Source: Mucilaginibacter phyllosphaerae (GTDB taxonomy: Bacteria > Bacteroidota > Bacteroidia > Sphingobacteriales > Sphingobacteriaceae). Taken from it: a stretch of 64,000 nt of DNA. Each line of letters starts with the position of its first letter. The stretch's first letter is position 1. The position numbers were made by a program, and so were the translations under genes. Below, piece by piece: positions 8,790-17,432 of this stretch. Below the pieces are notes generated by a model. That model was not told the origin of the DNA, made no database searches, and worked only from the letters and a program-made list of their open reading frames with translations. Where the stretch lies: NCBI RefSeq assembly GCF_004378255.1, contig NZ_SNQG01000004.1, positions 310,001 through 374,000 of the forward strand, read 5' to 3'.

Positions 8790-9647
8790 TTAGTGGTATA
8801 AAGTGCCTGTATTTACAACGGGGCTTACGCTCCGGTCTCCGCAAAGCACTACCAGCAGGTTGCTAACCATAGCTGCTTTGCGTTCTTCGTCCAATTCAAT
8901 AATGTTTTTTTCTTCCATTTTTTGCAGTGCCATTTCTACCATACCTACTGCACCTTCAACAATAAGGCGCCGTGCAGAGATAATGGCCGAGGCCTGTTGC
9001 CGCTGCAGCATAGCGTGTGCAATTTCTGGCGCATAAGCGAGGTGTGAGATGCGTGCTTCCAATACCTCGATACCTGCACGTTCAAGCCGTTCGTTAAGTT
9101 CTTGAACCAGCAAAATGCCAACCTGTTCAGATCCGCCCCGCAGGGTGATGCTGGCATTCTCATCCTCTATATGATCGTATGGGAACGAATTGGCCAGGTG
9201 GCGCACAGCCGCCTCGCTTTGTATATTAACATATTGCAGGTAGTTTTCTACTGCAAAAACGGCTTTGGCAGTGTCTTTTATCTGCCAAACAATAACGGCT
9301 GCAATTTCTATTGGGTTGCCAACACTGTCGTTCACCTTTAGCTGCTGGCCATTTAGGTTAAATGCTTTTAACGATACCTTCTTTTTAACAGTAAACGGGT
9401 TTACCCAAAAAAAACCATCCTGCTTAACGGTACCCTGGTATTTACCAAATAAAGTAAGCACCTTAGATTCGTTCGGGTTTACAATAGCCAGCCCGGGCAA
9501 TATAAATACAAAGTTTACAATGCATATAACAGCCCCTATAATGGGCTCGTCCATATAAAAAGTAAATGCTGCTGCAGCTATAAGCACAAGTACTAAAATA
9601 AAAGCTAAATAGCCTGATGGTGCTGTGGTAACTTTTTCGGTTTGCAT
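8790..9647 (-). CDS. SPFH/Band 7 domain membrane protein
   Basis: A 285-residue protein with one or two N-terminal membrane segments ([20 protein letters not shown], then [19 protein letters not shown]) followed by an SPFH domain. Typical sequence includes [54 protein letters not shown] and the C-terminal [31 protein letters not shown] proteins form large membrane-bound ring assemblies that organise lipids or proteases. It is the first gene of a three-gene operon (SPFH, unknown, ribbon-helix-helix) with intervals of 2 and 4 bases. The membrane function here is not known. Confidence 0.9.
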   Translation of the reverse strand: MQTEKVTTAPSGYLAFILVLVLIAAAAFTFYMDEPIIGAVICIVNFVFILPGLAIVNPNESKVLTLFGKYQGTVKQDGFFWVNPFTVKKKVSLKAFNLNGQQLKVNDSVGNPIEIAAVIVWQIKDTAKAVFAVENYLQYVNIQSEAAVRHLANSFPYDHIEDENASITLRGGSEQVGILLVQELNERLERAGIEVLEARISHLAYAPEIAHAMLQRQQASAIISARRLIVEGAVGMVEMALQKMEEKNIIELDEERKAAMVSNLLVVLCGDRSVSPVVNTGTLYH

Positions 9648-9660
9648 GTTTTGTTTTTGA

Positions 9661-9695
9661 TTTAAAGTGATATCATAAAGATATCAACTTTAAAA
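9661..9695. promoter_or_regulatory. Long inverted repeat before the SPFH operon (candidate operator)
   Basis: Arms 9661-9674 and 9680-9694 match over 14 bases apart from one inserted base, around a 5-base centre. The core TGATATC / GATATCA is perfect. It begins 14 bases upstream of the SPFH ATG and lies between this operon and the divergent PgpH-like gene. The ribbon-helix-helix protein encoded at the end of the operon is the obvious candidate ligand, but PadR-type regulators also favour such sequences. Confidence 0.55.
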
Positions 9696-9735
9696 GGATA
9701 AAAGCAAGAAAAATAAAAGATACAGAAACTTATAT

Positions 9736-9743
9736 TATTTTTG
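9736..9743 (+). promoter_or_regulatory. -7 promoter box for the PgpH-like gene
   Basis: TATTTTTG matches TAnnTTTG exactly and lies 17 bases before the ATG at 9761, implying a very short leader. No good -33 TTG is visible at the usual distance. Confidence 0.4.
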
Positions 9744-9760
9744 GTTGGATAAACACGGCT

Positions 9761-11827
9761 ATGGCAAAACTTTCATCGTCCCGGCAAAAAGCATTATTGC
9801 GTAAATACGCCCTAAATGTTAAATTTTTTATGATGCTGGTGAGCGTTACCGTAATAGTTTATGCGCTGCCCAAACAAGCCAAATTTGGCTACGAATATGA
9901 AAAAGGCCGTATCTGGAACCAAAAAGAGCTGATATCGCCGTATAATTTTGCCATATTAAAAACAGATGCCGAGATACAGGCCGACCAAAAGGCCGCTCTT
10001 GCCGCAGTAACCCCTGTTTATCAGCATAATTTAGATATGGCCGGCCAGCAAATTGAAGGCTTTAAAACTGATTTTGAAATAAAATGGCATAGCGCTGGTT
10101 TAAACGAACGGCAAAAAAATACTTACCTGCAAACCGGTATTAACGTTTTACAGGCTTCATACGATAAAGGGATATTAAAGTTAAACCCCAAATACCAGCA
10201 GGCAGGTAAAAATTATGCTGTTACCATATTAAATAACAACATCGCTATAGATAAAAACACCGCTGATTTATTTACGCGGGAGCGTGCCATTGCCTATTGT
10301 GATTTTGAAATTGGTAAAGTGAATGGGCTGGATAAGCCATTTCTGCTTGATTTGGTACAAGACAGGCTGCAGCCCAATTTAACTTATGATGCCAAATTAA
10401 CCGCGCGTTTAGAAAAGGAAGTTACAGAAAACCTATCTACAACCCGCGGAATGGTACAAAAGGGTGATGTTATAGTATCCAAAGGATCTGTTATTAACGA
10501 AGAAGCTTACCAAAAACTGGCATCATATAAAAAGGCCTTTGAAGATAACGCCCGTACCAATGGCAACCGCAGTCTGGTATTGCTTGGGCAATTTTTACTG
10601 GTAGGCATTACTATTACTTTGTTAATGGTTTTTCTGTACCTTTTCAGGCGGGATATTTATGATGATAACCGTTTGGTAAGCCTTATTTTATTGGTTATAA
10701 CCGCTATGCTGGCAACGCTGTCGCTGGCTATAAAATTACAGCTGCCAAATTTTTATTACATACCATATTGCATAGTGCCAATTATCATCAGGATACTATT
10801 TGACACCCGTTTGGCCCTTAATATTCATTTGCTGGTAGTGATGATAGCCGGCTTTTTTGTGCCTAACAGCTTTGAATTTGCTTTTTATGAGATAACCGCA
10901 GGTATGGTATCTATTTACAGCATTAAAAACCTTATTCGCCGCGAGCAATTCCTGATATCGGCATTGATCATCACGTTTACCTATTTTGTGTCTTTTTTGG
11001 GTATTTCACTCATCAGAGAAGGCACTTTTACCACAATTGACTGGGTGGACTTTATACCTTTTGCCGTAAGCGTATTGCTTACGCTTTTGGCTTACCCGCT
11101 TATTTATCTGTTTGAGAAAGTGTTTGCCATCACATCAGATATCACGCTGATAGAGCTTACCAATACGAATGCGCCTTTACTGCGCGAAATGGCCTTTAGC
11201 GCCCCCGGGACTTTTCAGCATTCGCTGCAAGTGGCTAACCTGGCCGAAAATGCCATATTCGCAATAGGGGGCAATGCCTTACTGGTTAGGGCAGGGGCAT
11301 TGTACCACGATATTGGTAAAATGGAAAACCCGCTTTTTTTTATAGAGAATCAAAGTTCGGGCTTTAATCCGCATGATAAATTACCTTATGAAGAAAGTGC
11401 CCAAATCATTATTCGCCATGTAAGCAAAGGGATTGAAATGGCGAGAAGAGCTAACCTACCCGAGATTATAATCGACTTTATACGTACTCATCATGGTAAT
11501 ACCCGGGTAGATTATTTTTACCAGTCGTTTTTGAAGAATTTCCCTGAGAAATTCATCAACGAGAATATTTTTCGCTATCCCGGGCCTATTCCTTTCTCAA
11601 AAGAAGCCGGTGTTTTGATGCTGGCCGACTCTGTTGAGGCTGCTTCGCGTTCATTAAAAGAGCCCGATGAGGAATCGATCAGCATCCTGGTAGATCGTAT
11701 TGTAAAGTACAAACTCGATCAAAATCAATTGAATGACAGTAACATAACTTTAAAGGATTTGGAAACAATTAAACAAATATTTAAGCGGATGCTGATGAGT
11801 ATTTATCACGTTAGAATAGATTATTAA
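9761..11827 (+). CDS. 7TM-HD family phosphohydrolase (PgpH-like)
   Basis: A 688-residue membrane protein with the domain order of Listeria PgpH. An N-terminal helix (near residues 22-37) precedes an extracytoplasmic 7TMR-HDED-type region (about 55-270), seven membrane helices (about 275-455) and a cytoplasmic HD domain (about 480-650). The HD metal ligands are visible as QHSLQVANLAENA, LYHDIGKMENP, IIIRHV and IRTHHGN. PgpH hydrolyses the second messenger cyclic di-AMP; that activity here is inferred from domain architecture. The gene is divergent from the SPFH operon and ends 84 bases before tRNA-Ser. Confidence 0.92.
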   Translation: MAKLSSSRQKALLRKYALNVKFFMMLVSVTVIVYALPKQAKFGYEYEKGRIWNQKELISPYNFAILKTDAEIQADQKAALAAVTPVYQHNLDMAGQQIEGFKTDFEIKWHSAGLNERQKNTYLQTGINVLQASYDKGILKLNPKYQQAGKNYAVTILNNNIAIDKNTADLFTRERAIAYCDFEIGKVNGLDKPFLLDLVQDRLQPNLTYDAKLTARLEKEVTENLSTTRGMVQKGDVIVSKGSVINEEAYQKLASYKKAFEDNARTNGNRSLVLLGQFLLVGITITLLMVFLYLFRRDIYDDNRLVSLILLVITAMLATLSLAIKLQLPNFYYIPYCIVPIIIRILFDTRLALNIHLLVVMIAGFFVPNSFEFAFYEITAGMVSIYSIKNLIRREQFLISALIITFTYFVSFLGISLIREGTFTTIDWVDFIPFAVSVLLTLLAYPLIYLFEKVFAITSDITLIELTNTNAPLLREMAFSAPGTFQHSLQVANLAENAIFAIGGNALLVRAGALYHDIGKMENPLFFIENQSSGFNPHDKLPYEESAQIIIRHVSKGIEMARRANLPEIIIDFIRTHHGNTRVDYFYQSFLKNFPEKFINENIFRYPGPIPFSKEAGVLMLADSVEAASRSLKEPDEESISILVDRIVKYKLDQNQLNDSNITLKDLETIKQIFKRMLMSIYHVRIDY

Positions 11828-11843
11828 AAATCTGATTTATTTT

Positions 11844-11873
11844 TTTGTCAGCTTATCCTAATTACTATATTTG
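11844..11873 (+). promoter_or_regulatory. Promoter of tRNA-Ser
   Basis: A -33 TTTG (11844-11847) and a -7 TATATTTG (11866-11873) are separated by 18 bases, a good match to the Bacteroidota promoter. The expected start is about 30 bases ahead of the tRNA. Confidence 0.7.
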
Positions 11874-11911
11874 CAGTCCCTGAAAAAAGGGAGTATTACT
11901 GAGAAACAACC

Positions 11912-11998
11912 GGTGAGGTGCCTGAGAGGCCGAAAGGATCAGTTTGCTAAACTGACGTACGGGAAACTGTACCGAGGGTTCGAATCCCTCCCTCACCG
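11912..11998 (+). tRNA. tRNA-Ser (anticodon GCU)
   Basis: An 87-base cloverleaf. The acceptor stem is GGTGAGG (11912-11918) with CCTCACC (11991-11997), the discriminator is G (11998), and the anticodon stem is TCAGT/ACTGA (11939-11943, 11951-11955) around the loop TTGCTAA with anticodon GCT at 11946-11948. There is a long variable arm (GTACGGGAAACTGTAC), diagnostic of class II tRNA-Ser, and a T arm GAGGGTTCGAATCCCTC. It decodes AGC/AGU. CCA is not encoded. A terminator follows at 12024-12054. Confidence 0.98.
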
Positions 11999-12023
11999 CT
12001 TAACCAAATACTTAAATGTATTT

Positions 12024-12054
12024 AAGCCTGTAAGTTTTAATTTACAGGCTTTTT
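12024..12054 (+). terminator. Terminator after tRNA-Ser
   Basis: A 10-base stem AAGCCTGTAA / TTACAGGCTT (12024-12033 with 12042-12051) with an 8-base loop is followed by a short T run. Confidence 0.75.
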
Positions 12055-12131
12055 GTTTGCACCTATATCAAAATATCAAAAAAGTTGAAACGTTAATATC
12101 GTGAAATTAGAGATAAAATTTATTTAATTAA

Positions 12132-12162
12132 ATTGTATCGATTGATACAATATGTATATTTG
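12132..12162 (+). promoter_or_regulatory. tetR promoter with palindromic operator inside it
   Basis: A palindrome with arms ATTGTATC and GATACAAT around GATT spans 12132-12151. It occupies the space between a -33 TTG (12133-12135) and an exact -7 box TATATTTG (12155-12162), 19 bases apart. A repressor bound here would block the promoter, as expected for TetR autoregulation. A closely similar palindrome precedes the SDR gene. Confidence 0.75.
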
Positions 12163-12179
12163 CATCAGTTATCTTAATT

Positions 12180-12758
12180 ATGGCAGGCAGGAATAAGATC
12201 TATAACGAAGAAGAAGCGCTGGATAAGGCGATCAAAGTTTTTTGGGAAAAAGGCTACGATAATGCTTCTTCTCGTGATTTGCAAAAAGCAATGGGAATAG
12301 GCATGGGCAGCTTTTACCTGGCCTACAAAGGCGGAAAACAGGAACTTTTCGTCAAATCTATGAACCGCTTTTTTTCCGTTTATCCTACCTATGCCTTATC
12401 GATGCTGAAAACGGTTGAAAACCCGATTGAGGTGCTAAGGCAATATTATTATGTGATGGCAGATGAGGAGGGCCTTTTCGGGCAGTTTGGTTGCTACTTT
12501 AGTAATGCGATCATCCAGGTGGGGGACGGAGAGCTGAAGGGTAATGCAATTGGCCACATCACCAATATTGTACGGGCGTTTTCAACAGCATTACTGCGCG
12601 CCAGCAAAGCTGGCATTATTCATCCTAAAATACCGCAGGAGTTATGGGATGTTTACTTGCTTAACTTATGGACCGGGCTGAACACGACAAAGTCTATTGA
12701 GAAAGACACCCAAAAGTTAAAGGCATTTATCGACTTTAGCCTTCGGTCTTTTGAATAA
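12180..12758 (+). CDS. TetR/AcrR family transcriptional regulator
   Basis: A 192-residue TetR-type repressor. The N-terminal helix-turn-helix is typical: EEALDKAIKVFWEKGYDNASSRDLQKAMGIGMGSFYLAYKGGKQELF in outline (residues about 9-55), with the recognition helix around GIGMGSFYLAY. The C-terminal ligand-binding part (60-192) includes MADEEGLFGQFGCYFSNAII. Cys in the GCYF region fits the subgroup that controls SDR/OYE-type redox genes, but ligand identity is unknown. Two matching palindromes, one in its own promoter (12132-12151) and one before the SDR gene (12775-12798), are the likely operators. Confidence 0.92.
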   Translation: MAGRNKIYNEEEALDKAIKVFWEKGYDNASSRDLQKAMGIGMGSFYLAYKGGKQELFVKSMNRFFSVYPTYALSMLKTVENPIEVLRQYYYVMADEEGLFGQFGCYFSNAIIQVGDGELKGNAIGHITNIVRAFSTALLRASKAGIIHPKIPQELWDVYLLNLWTGLNTTKSIEKDTQKLKAFIDFSLRSFE

Positions 12759-12774
12759 GCCTTTTTTTTAATCA

Positions 12775-12798
12775 ATACTGTATCGATTGATACAGTAT
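12775..12798 (+). promoter_or_regulatory. Second TetR operator, before the SDR gene
   Basis: A perfect palindrome with 10-base arms ATACTGTATC and GATACAGTAT around GATT. The central TGTATCGATTGATACA is identical to the 16 central bases of the palindrome in the tetR promoter. It sits 57 bases ahead of the SDR ATG. A clear TAnnTTTG box is not visible between it and the start codon. Confidence 0.75.
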
Positions 12799-12854
12799 TG
12801 TGAGTTATTACAAAAACAACAAAAAGAATATTAAACAACGAAATCTTAAAAATC

Positions 12855-13661
12855 ATGAAAAAAACAATTTTAATTACAGGTGCCTCTTCAGGCTTTGGTT
12901 TAATGCTTGCTAATAGTTTGCAGCAAAAGGGTTTTAATGTGATCGGCACCAGCCGCGAGCCCGAAAAATATAAAGGCAAGGTATCATTTAAGTTATTACA
13001 GCTGGATATAGCTGATGATGCTTCGATTGCTGCATTTAGCCAGGCACTTGCCAAAGAAACCAGCAAGCTGGATGTGCTGGTTAACAACGCGGGTTTTATG
13101 GTAACCGGTATTGCAGAGGAAACGCCTATAGAAATAGGTAAGCAACAATTTGAAACCAACTTTTGGGGTACGGTAAAGGTGACTAATGCACTGCTGCCGA
13201 TCTTCAGGAAACAAAGATCCGGTCAGATCATTACGGTAAGTTCCATCGTTGGCCTGATAGGCCCGCCTAATCTTTCTTTCTATGCTGCATCCAAACATGC
13301 CGTTGAAGGCTATTTTAAGTCACTGCGATTTGAATTGAACCAGTTTAATATTAAGGTGAGCGTTGTGGAGCCCGTATGGTTTAAAACAAACCTGGGCCAT
13401 AACGCGGTAGCTGCTACCGAAGGCATTGCTGATTATGATACTTACCGACGCCAGGTAAATGCTTTTACGCAAAAAGGACTTAACGAAGCAGAAGCACCTG
13501 ATGCCGTGGTGGGTACTATTATCAAACTGATTGATGCCAAAGACCCCAAATTTAGCAACCCGGTAGGGAAAATGACTGGTATGATCCTCTTCCTTCAAAG
13601 TTATGCCTATAAAATGTTTGAAGGATCTGTACTGAAAAGTGTGAGAACAGCCGTCAAATAA
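12855..13661 (+). CDS. SDR family NAD(P)-dependent oxidoreductase
   Basis: A 268-residue classical short-chain dehydrogenase/reductase. The cofactor-binding TGASSGFG is at residues 8-15, NNAG at 77-80, catalytic Ser near 129-130 (TVSSIVG) and the YxxxK pair Y143/K147 (FYAASKH). The S33-R34 after the second strand (GTSRE) suggests NADP preference. It acts in the cytosol on an unknown carbonyl or alcohol. It lies 96 bases after tetR behind a matching operator and is the probable primary target of that repressor. It is followed by the ABM monooxygenase, AraC, MDR and OYE genes on the same strand. Confidence 0.93.
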   Translation: MKKTILITGASSGFGLMLANSLQQKGFNVIGTSREPEKYKGKVSFKLLQLDIADDASIAAFSQALAKETSKLDVLVNNAGFMVTGIAEETPIEIGKQQFETNFWGTVKVTNALLPIFRKQRSGQIITVSSIVGLIGPPNLSFYAASKHAVEGYFKSLRFELNQFNIKVSVVEPVWFKTNLGHNAVAATEGIADYDTYRRQVNAFTQKGLNEAEAPDAVVGTIIKLIDAKDPKFSNPVGKMTGMILFLQSYAYKMFEGSVLKSVRTAVK

Positions 13662-13705
13662 ATTAATAATAGTCAATATTAAACAATAGTATTAAACTTC
13701 AATAA

Positions 13706-14002
13706 ATGAAAAACGGTAAGGTAATAACGCATGTAGAATTTACAGTTCGTACCGAAATGATAAACATTGTACTCCAGAAAGCTGAAATAACCCAAAGCCT
13801 GATTTTAAAGGAAGAAGGATGCGAAACGTTTATACTAACTACTAAAAAAGAGGCATCCAATGTTATAGTTTTGTTTGCAGTTTATACTTCGGAAGAAATT
13901 TACCAATGGCATCTTGAACAGGAGTATGTGAAAAACTTTTTTGCCTATCTGGCCGACAAATTACTTGCAGCCCCAAAGGTTGATTATCTTGTAGAATATT
14001 AG
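13706..14002 (+). CDS. ABM-domain putative quinol monooxygenase
   Basis: A 98-residue protein with a single ferredoxin-like alpha/beta domain of the antibiotic biosynthesis monooxygenase type (YgiN-like). It has strands around VITHVEFTVRT, a helix in IVLQKAEIT, CETFILTTKKEASNVIVLFAVYTSEEIYQWHLEQEYVKNFF-type pattern and a closing DYLVEY strand. Such proteins are dimers; some oxidise quinols without a cofactor. It starts 45 bases after the SDR stop and is probably co-transcribed with it. The assignment rests on size and pattern rather than catalytic residues. Confidence 0.7.
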   Translation: MKNGKVITHVEFTVRTEMINIVLQKAEITQSLILKEEGCETFILTTKKEASNVIVLFAVYTSEEIYQWHLEQEYVKNFFAYLADKLLAAPKVDYLVEY

Positions 14003-14138
14003 AACCCGGACGATTGATAAGTGCAGCAGTTGTGCAGATAGGTGTGAACAGTTAAATATGAATACGATTGTAATGTGTTGACTTATTTTAAGAGCAAGGA
14101 TCTTATATAAATTAAATGATTTAAATATAACCTCTTAA

Positions 14139-15119
14139 ATGATTTTTGAATTTACAACAGCGCCAGGTTTTGACTTTATTACCCTGTTTGCAAAGCAGTT
14201 AAATGTGCCTGTAAGAGACAATGTACTGGAGATTCCGAAACACCTCGGGGAAGGGTATGTACGTAAAGTTGGGTTTGGGGACGATTTTAAGTTGACCATG
14301 CACCGGTATATATTGAAGGAAGACCTGATCGTAAAACGTAATCCGGCCTTAACGCCTAACAACATACGCACTATTTTCTTTTACAACAATGGTGAAGATC
14401 TTGAAGTAAAATTTAAAGGAGGAAATAAGCCTTCCTCACCCAAAAAGGATTCTTCCATACTGCTGTCAACAAATGACTTGCGCACAGAAATTCGTTTCCC
14501 GGCTGGTAATATTATCCAATACGTAGTTGTGGGCATTACCGCTAATCGGTTACGCTCTGTATTATCCATCGAAAGGCCTAACAGTACTATACAAACTATT
14601 ACAGCAGAAAACGTATCCTTTCTCTTTTTCGAAAGTTTAGATCCGGAGATGCAATTGCTGCTCAAAAATGTTGTATCTGTAGATATGAACAACTCCCTTA
14701 ATAATTTTTATGTGCAAATAAAGGTATTGGAGTTGATGTACTTGGTTTTTAGTAAGTTATCACTAAGGGAAAACACTGCTATTAAAAGTATTAATAGTAG
14801 TGACGCAGAAAAATTGCTGGCTATTCGTAATGTGGTTTTAAACGACTTAAGTACTCCGCCGGTTTTGCATGAACTTGCCATTATTGCCTTAATGAGCGAA
14901 ACGAAGCTGAAGCAGCTATTTAAGCAAACATTTGGCGATACTATTTATAATTATTATCAGAAGGCCAGGATGCAGGAAGCCGCATTTTTATTAAAGCAGG
15001 CTAAACATTCCGTTGCTAAAGTTGGCTATCAACTGGGATTTACAAATCTGAGCCATTTTAGCAGGCTTTTTGCAAAGCAATACGGCATCACTCCAAAGAA
15101 GTTTTCGCAAACTCTTTAA
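14139..15119 (+). CDS. AraC family transcriptional regulator
   Basis: A 326-residue regulator with an unassigned N-terminal sensing region (1-220) and a C-terminal AraC/XylS double helix-turn-helix (about 225-326). The latter shows PPVLHELAIIALMSETKLKQLFKQTFG, then YYQKARMQEAAFLLKQAKHSVAKVGYQLGFTNLSHFSRLFAKQYGITPKKF in outline. The LGFTNLSHFSRLFAKQYGITPKKF end matches the family signature closely. It lies inside the redox cluster, 136 bases after the ABM gene and 193 bases before the MDR reductase, which it may control. Confidence 0.92.
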   Translation: MIFEFTTAPGFDFITLFAKQLNVPVRDNVLEIPKHLGEGYVRKVGFGDDFKLTMHRYILKEDLIVKRNPALTPNNIRTIFFYNNGEDLEVKFKGGNKPSSPKKDSSILLSTNDLRTEIRFPAGNIIQYVVVGITANRLRSVLSIERPNSTIQTITAENVSFLFFESLDPEMQLLLKNVVSVDMNNSLNNFYVQIKVLELMYLVFSKLSLRENTAIKSINSSDAEKLLAIRNVVLNDLSTPPVLHELAIIALMSETKLKQLFKQTFGDTIYNYYQKARMQEAAFLLKQAKHSVAKVGYQLGFTNLSHFSRLFAKQYGITPKKFSQTL

Positions 15120-15312
15120 CTTTTATCATCCTCCTATATCTGCCGGATTAGACTATTCTTCTGTCTATTTCGGCTATTTTACCTATTCGTAATGCTATAG
15201 ATTTGTATCAGCATAAGCCAAACCAGAAGTAGGGTAGTTTATCTTAAAATTTTGACTACAACTGTAGCTGTGGTTAGGCAAAATGCCGGTAACGAATTTA
15301 ACAAATCAAATA

Positions 15313-16236
15313 ATGAAAGTAGTACAGTACAAAGCATACGGAAATTCTGATGTGATAGAACTGGCAGATGTGCCAACGCCGGAGATCAGAAGCGAAAACC
15401 AGGTTTTGATTCAGGTAAAAGCCGCCAGCGTTAACCCCTTGGATATTAAGATACGTAATGGAATTATGCAAAAGATCCGGCCTGTTAGTTTGCCGTTTAT
15501 ACCCGGCGCAGATGTAGCAGGGATAGTAATGGCTACAGGGAGTAAAGTAAAGCATTTTAAAGCAGGTGATGAGGTGATTGCCGTGTGCAGGGCTGGCGGA
15601 TATGCCGGGTACACGCTGGTGAATGAAAGTGATGTAGCTCTAAAACCTCTTAATATTATGTTTGAAGAAGCAGCGTCTCTGGTGGTTAATATCGGCACTG
15701 CACAATCGGTTTTGTTTGATGAAGCAAAATTAACCAAAGGCCAGAGGGTTTTGATACAAGGGGCAGCAGGCGCAACGGGAGCCACAATGGTACAAATGGC
15801 TAAAAATGCCGGGGCGTATGTAATAGCTACAGCATCCGGTCCGGGTGTTGCGTTAGTACGAAGCCTGGGTGCTGATGAAGTGGTAGATTATAAATCTCAG
15901 GATGTTGCCCAATTGGTAAAAGATATTGATCTGGTAGTAGATTGCGCCGGTGGGGAATCGCAACACAAGCTTTTTGAAGTTTTAAAACCTGGAGGTAAAC
16001 TTTTCAGCATAGTGATCCCCCCTTCTGCTGATTTAGCGGAAAAGTACCAGGTTGAAGCACGATTCATCAGTTCCGGTATCTCAGCCAGGAGTTTAAGTGA
16101 TGGTCTGGATCTGGTCAAAAAGGGAAAACTTCGGCCCATCGTTGCTAAGACTTTCCGATTGGAAGAGGCTGCACAAGCTCAGGATCTTCTATCGGCCGGC
16201 GGTGTAAACGGTAAAATCGTTTTAGTGGTTGTTTAA
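15313..16236 (+). CDS. NADP-dependent quinone oxidoreductase-like MDR enzyme
   Basis: A 307-residue medium-chain dehydrogenase/reductase of the zinc-free quinone oxidoreductase type. It has the GroES-like N-terminal domain (MKVVQYKAYGNSDVIEL, VNPLDIKIRNG, PFIPGADVAG) and a Rossmann domain with VLIQGAAGATGATMVQMAK (near 140-160). The longer frame from 15283 adds MPVTNLTNQI before MKVVQ; the ATG at 15313 matches the usual family start and is preferred. It reduces quinones or enones with NADPH in family members. It lies 40 bases before the OYE gene, probably one operon. Confidence 0.92.
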   Translation: MKVVQYKAYGNSDVIELADVPTPEIRSENQVLIQVKAASVNPLDIKIRNGIMQKIRPVSLPFIPGADVAGIVMATGSKVKHFKAGDEVIAVCRAGGYAGYTLVNESDVALKPLNIMFEEAASLVVNIGTAQSVLFDEAKLTKGQRVLIQGAAGATGATMVQMAKNAGAYVIATASGPGVALVRSLGADEVVDYKSQDVAQLVKDIDLVVDCAGGESQHKLFEVLKPGGKLFSIVIPPSADLAEKYQVEARFISSGISARSLSDGLDLVKKGKLRPIVAKTFRLEEAAQAQDLLSAGGVNGKIVLVVV

Positions 16237-16276
16237 CACATTTTAGATTTTTTAAATATTTATCAGACAATAAAAT

Positions 16277-17356
16277 ATGAAACTATTAGAAAAGGTAACG
16301 ATAGGGAACAAAACCTTAAATAACGCCATAGCTATGGCTCCTATGACCCGTAGCCGGGCTGATGCAGAGGGAGTTGTATCGGATCTCACTTTGTTGTATT
16401 ATACACAGCGTGCCAGCGCCGGGCTCATAATCACAGAGGCCGTGAATATCTCAGCACAGGCATTGGGCAGCCCACTCACACCCGGTTTATACACAAAAGA
16501 GCAAATTAATGCCTGGAAGAAAGTAACCAAATCAGTTCATGATGATGGAGGTGCGATATATGCACAACTTTGGCATACCGGCCGTGTTGGGCATTCAGTG
16601 GATAGAAATGGAAAACTTCCGGTGGCACCATCGGCTGTTGGGATCAAAGGGCAGCAGCATTTCACCTCGCAGGGGATGAAAGATTATGAAACTCCTCAGG
16701 AATTAACCATAGCAGATATCAAACAAATTGTTAAGGATTATGGCCAGGCCGCCAGAAATGCTCTTGAAGCAGGTTTTGACGGTGTTGAATTACATGCAGC
16801 ATTTGGATATTTGCCGAATCAATTTTTATCGGAAAGTGCAAACCACCGGACGGATGAATATGGAGGTAGTATTGAGAACCGCAATAGATTTGTGTTACAA
16901 GTGATGCAGGAATTGGTAAATGTATGCGGAAATGATAAAGTTGGTATTAAACTATCGCCAACGGTTTATTATAATAATATAGAGAACAGTGATCCTGTAG
17001 CCCAATTTAAACCATTGATTGAAGCATTGAACGATTTACCGCTGGCTTATATCCATCTGATGAACGGCGTGTTGCCTTTAAATAATCATCCGCACTATCC
17101 GGAAAACGCTGTAGAAACTTTTGGCAGCATAAGTAAGCACCTGGTCATCGCCAATGCAGGCTTCGATAAAGATAGCGGGGAAGCGGAACTGAAAAAGGGC
17201 ATCGCTCAAATAATTTCTTACGGCTCGTTATTTATTGCCAACCCCGACCTGCCCAAGCGGTTTGAACTGGATGCAGCGTTCAACACCTTGGATCATTCTA
17301 CGATGTACGGAGGAGGGGAAAAAGGATATACCGATTACCCTTTCCTAAAGGCTTGA
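16277..17356 (+). CDS. Old yellow enzyme family alkene reductase
   Basis: A 359-residue FMN-dependent ene-reductase of the OYE/NemA type, reducing activated C=C bonds with NAD(P)H. Motifs include MAPMTRSRAD (20-29), YYTQRASAGLIITE (41-54), LWHTGRVGHS (98-107) and SANHRTDEYGGSIENRNRF (187-205). The catalytic tyrosine region reads H173-A-A-F-G-Y178. OYE1-type enzymes have Asn or His where F176 stands, so the substrate-anchoring pair is reduced to one His. It is the last gene of the redox cluster, with a terminator 15 bases after its stop. Confidence 0.93.
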   Translation: MKLLEKVTIGNKTLNNAIAMAPMTRSRADAEGVVSDLTLLYYTQRASAGLIITEAVNISAQALGSPLTPGLYTKEQINAWKKVTKSVHDDGGAIYAQLWHTGRVGHSVDRNGKLPVAPSAVGIKGQQHFTSQGMKDYETPQELTIADIKQIVKDYGQAARNALEAGFDGVELHAAFGYLPNQFLSESANHRTDEYGGSIENRNRFVLQVMQELVNVCGNDKVGIKLSPTVYYNNIENSDPVAQFKPLIEALNDLPLAYIHLMNGVLPLNNHPHYPENAVETFGSISKHLVIANAGFDKDSGEAELKKGIAQIISYGSLFIANPDLPKRFELDAAFNTLDHSTMYGGGEKGYTDYPFLKA

Positions 17357-17371
17357 TCTGAAGCCAAATTT

Positions 17372-17402
17372 ACCCGCTTTACACATTGTAAAGCGGGTTT
17401 TT
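17372..17402. terminator. Terminator shared by the OYE gene and the convergent phosphatase gene
   Basis: A 12-base stem (17372-17383 with 17387-17398), loop CAT, followed by a T run on the plus strand. The minus-strand phosphatase gene converges on it from 17433. Confidence 0.85.
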
Positions 17403-17432
17403 AGTAAAGTAGGGATTTTGGTTATCCCATGC

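Noticed and set aside
8788..8844. N-terminal extension of the second SPFH-operon gene
   Set aside because: It begins at TTG inside the upstream gene; the ATG at 8787 lies 2 bases past that gene's stop.
11871..12104. Open frame across tRNA-Ser
   Set aside because: It runs through the tRNA and has no coding character; the RNA gene explains the sequence.
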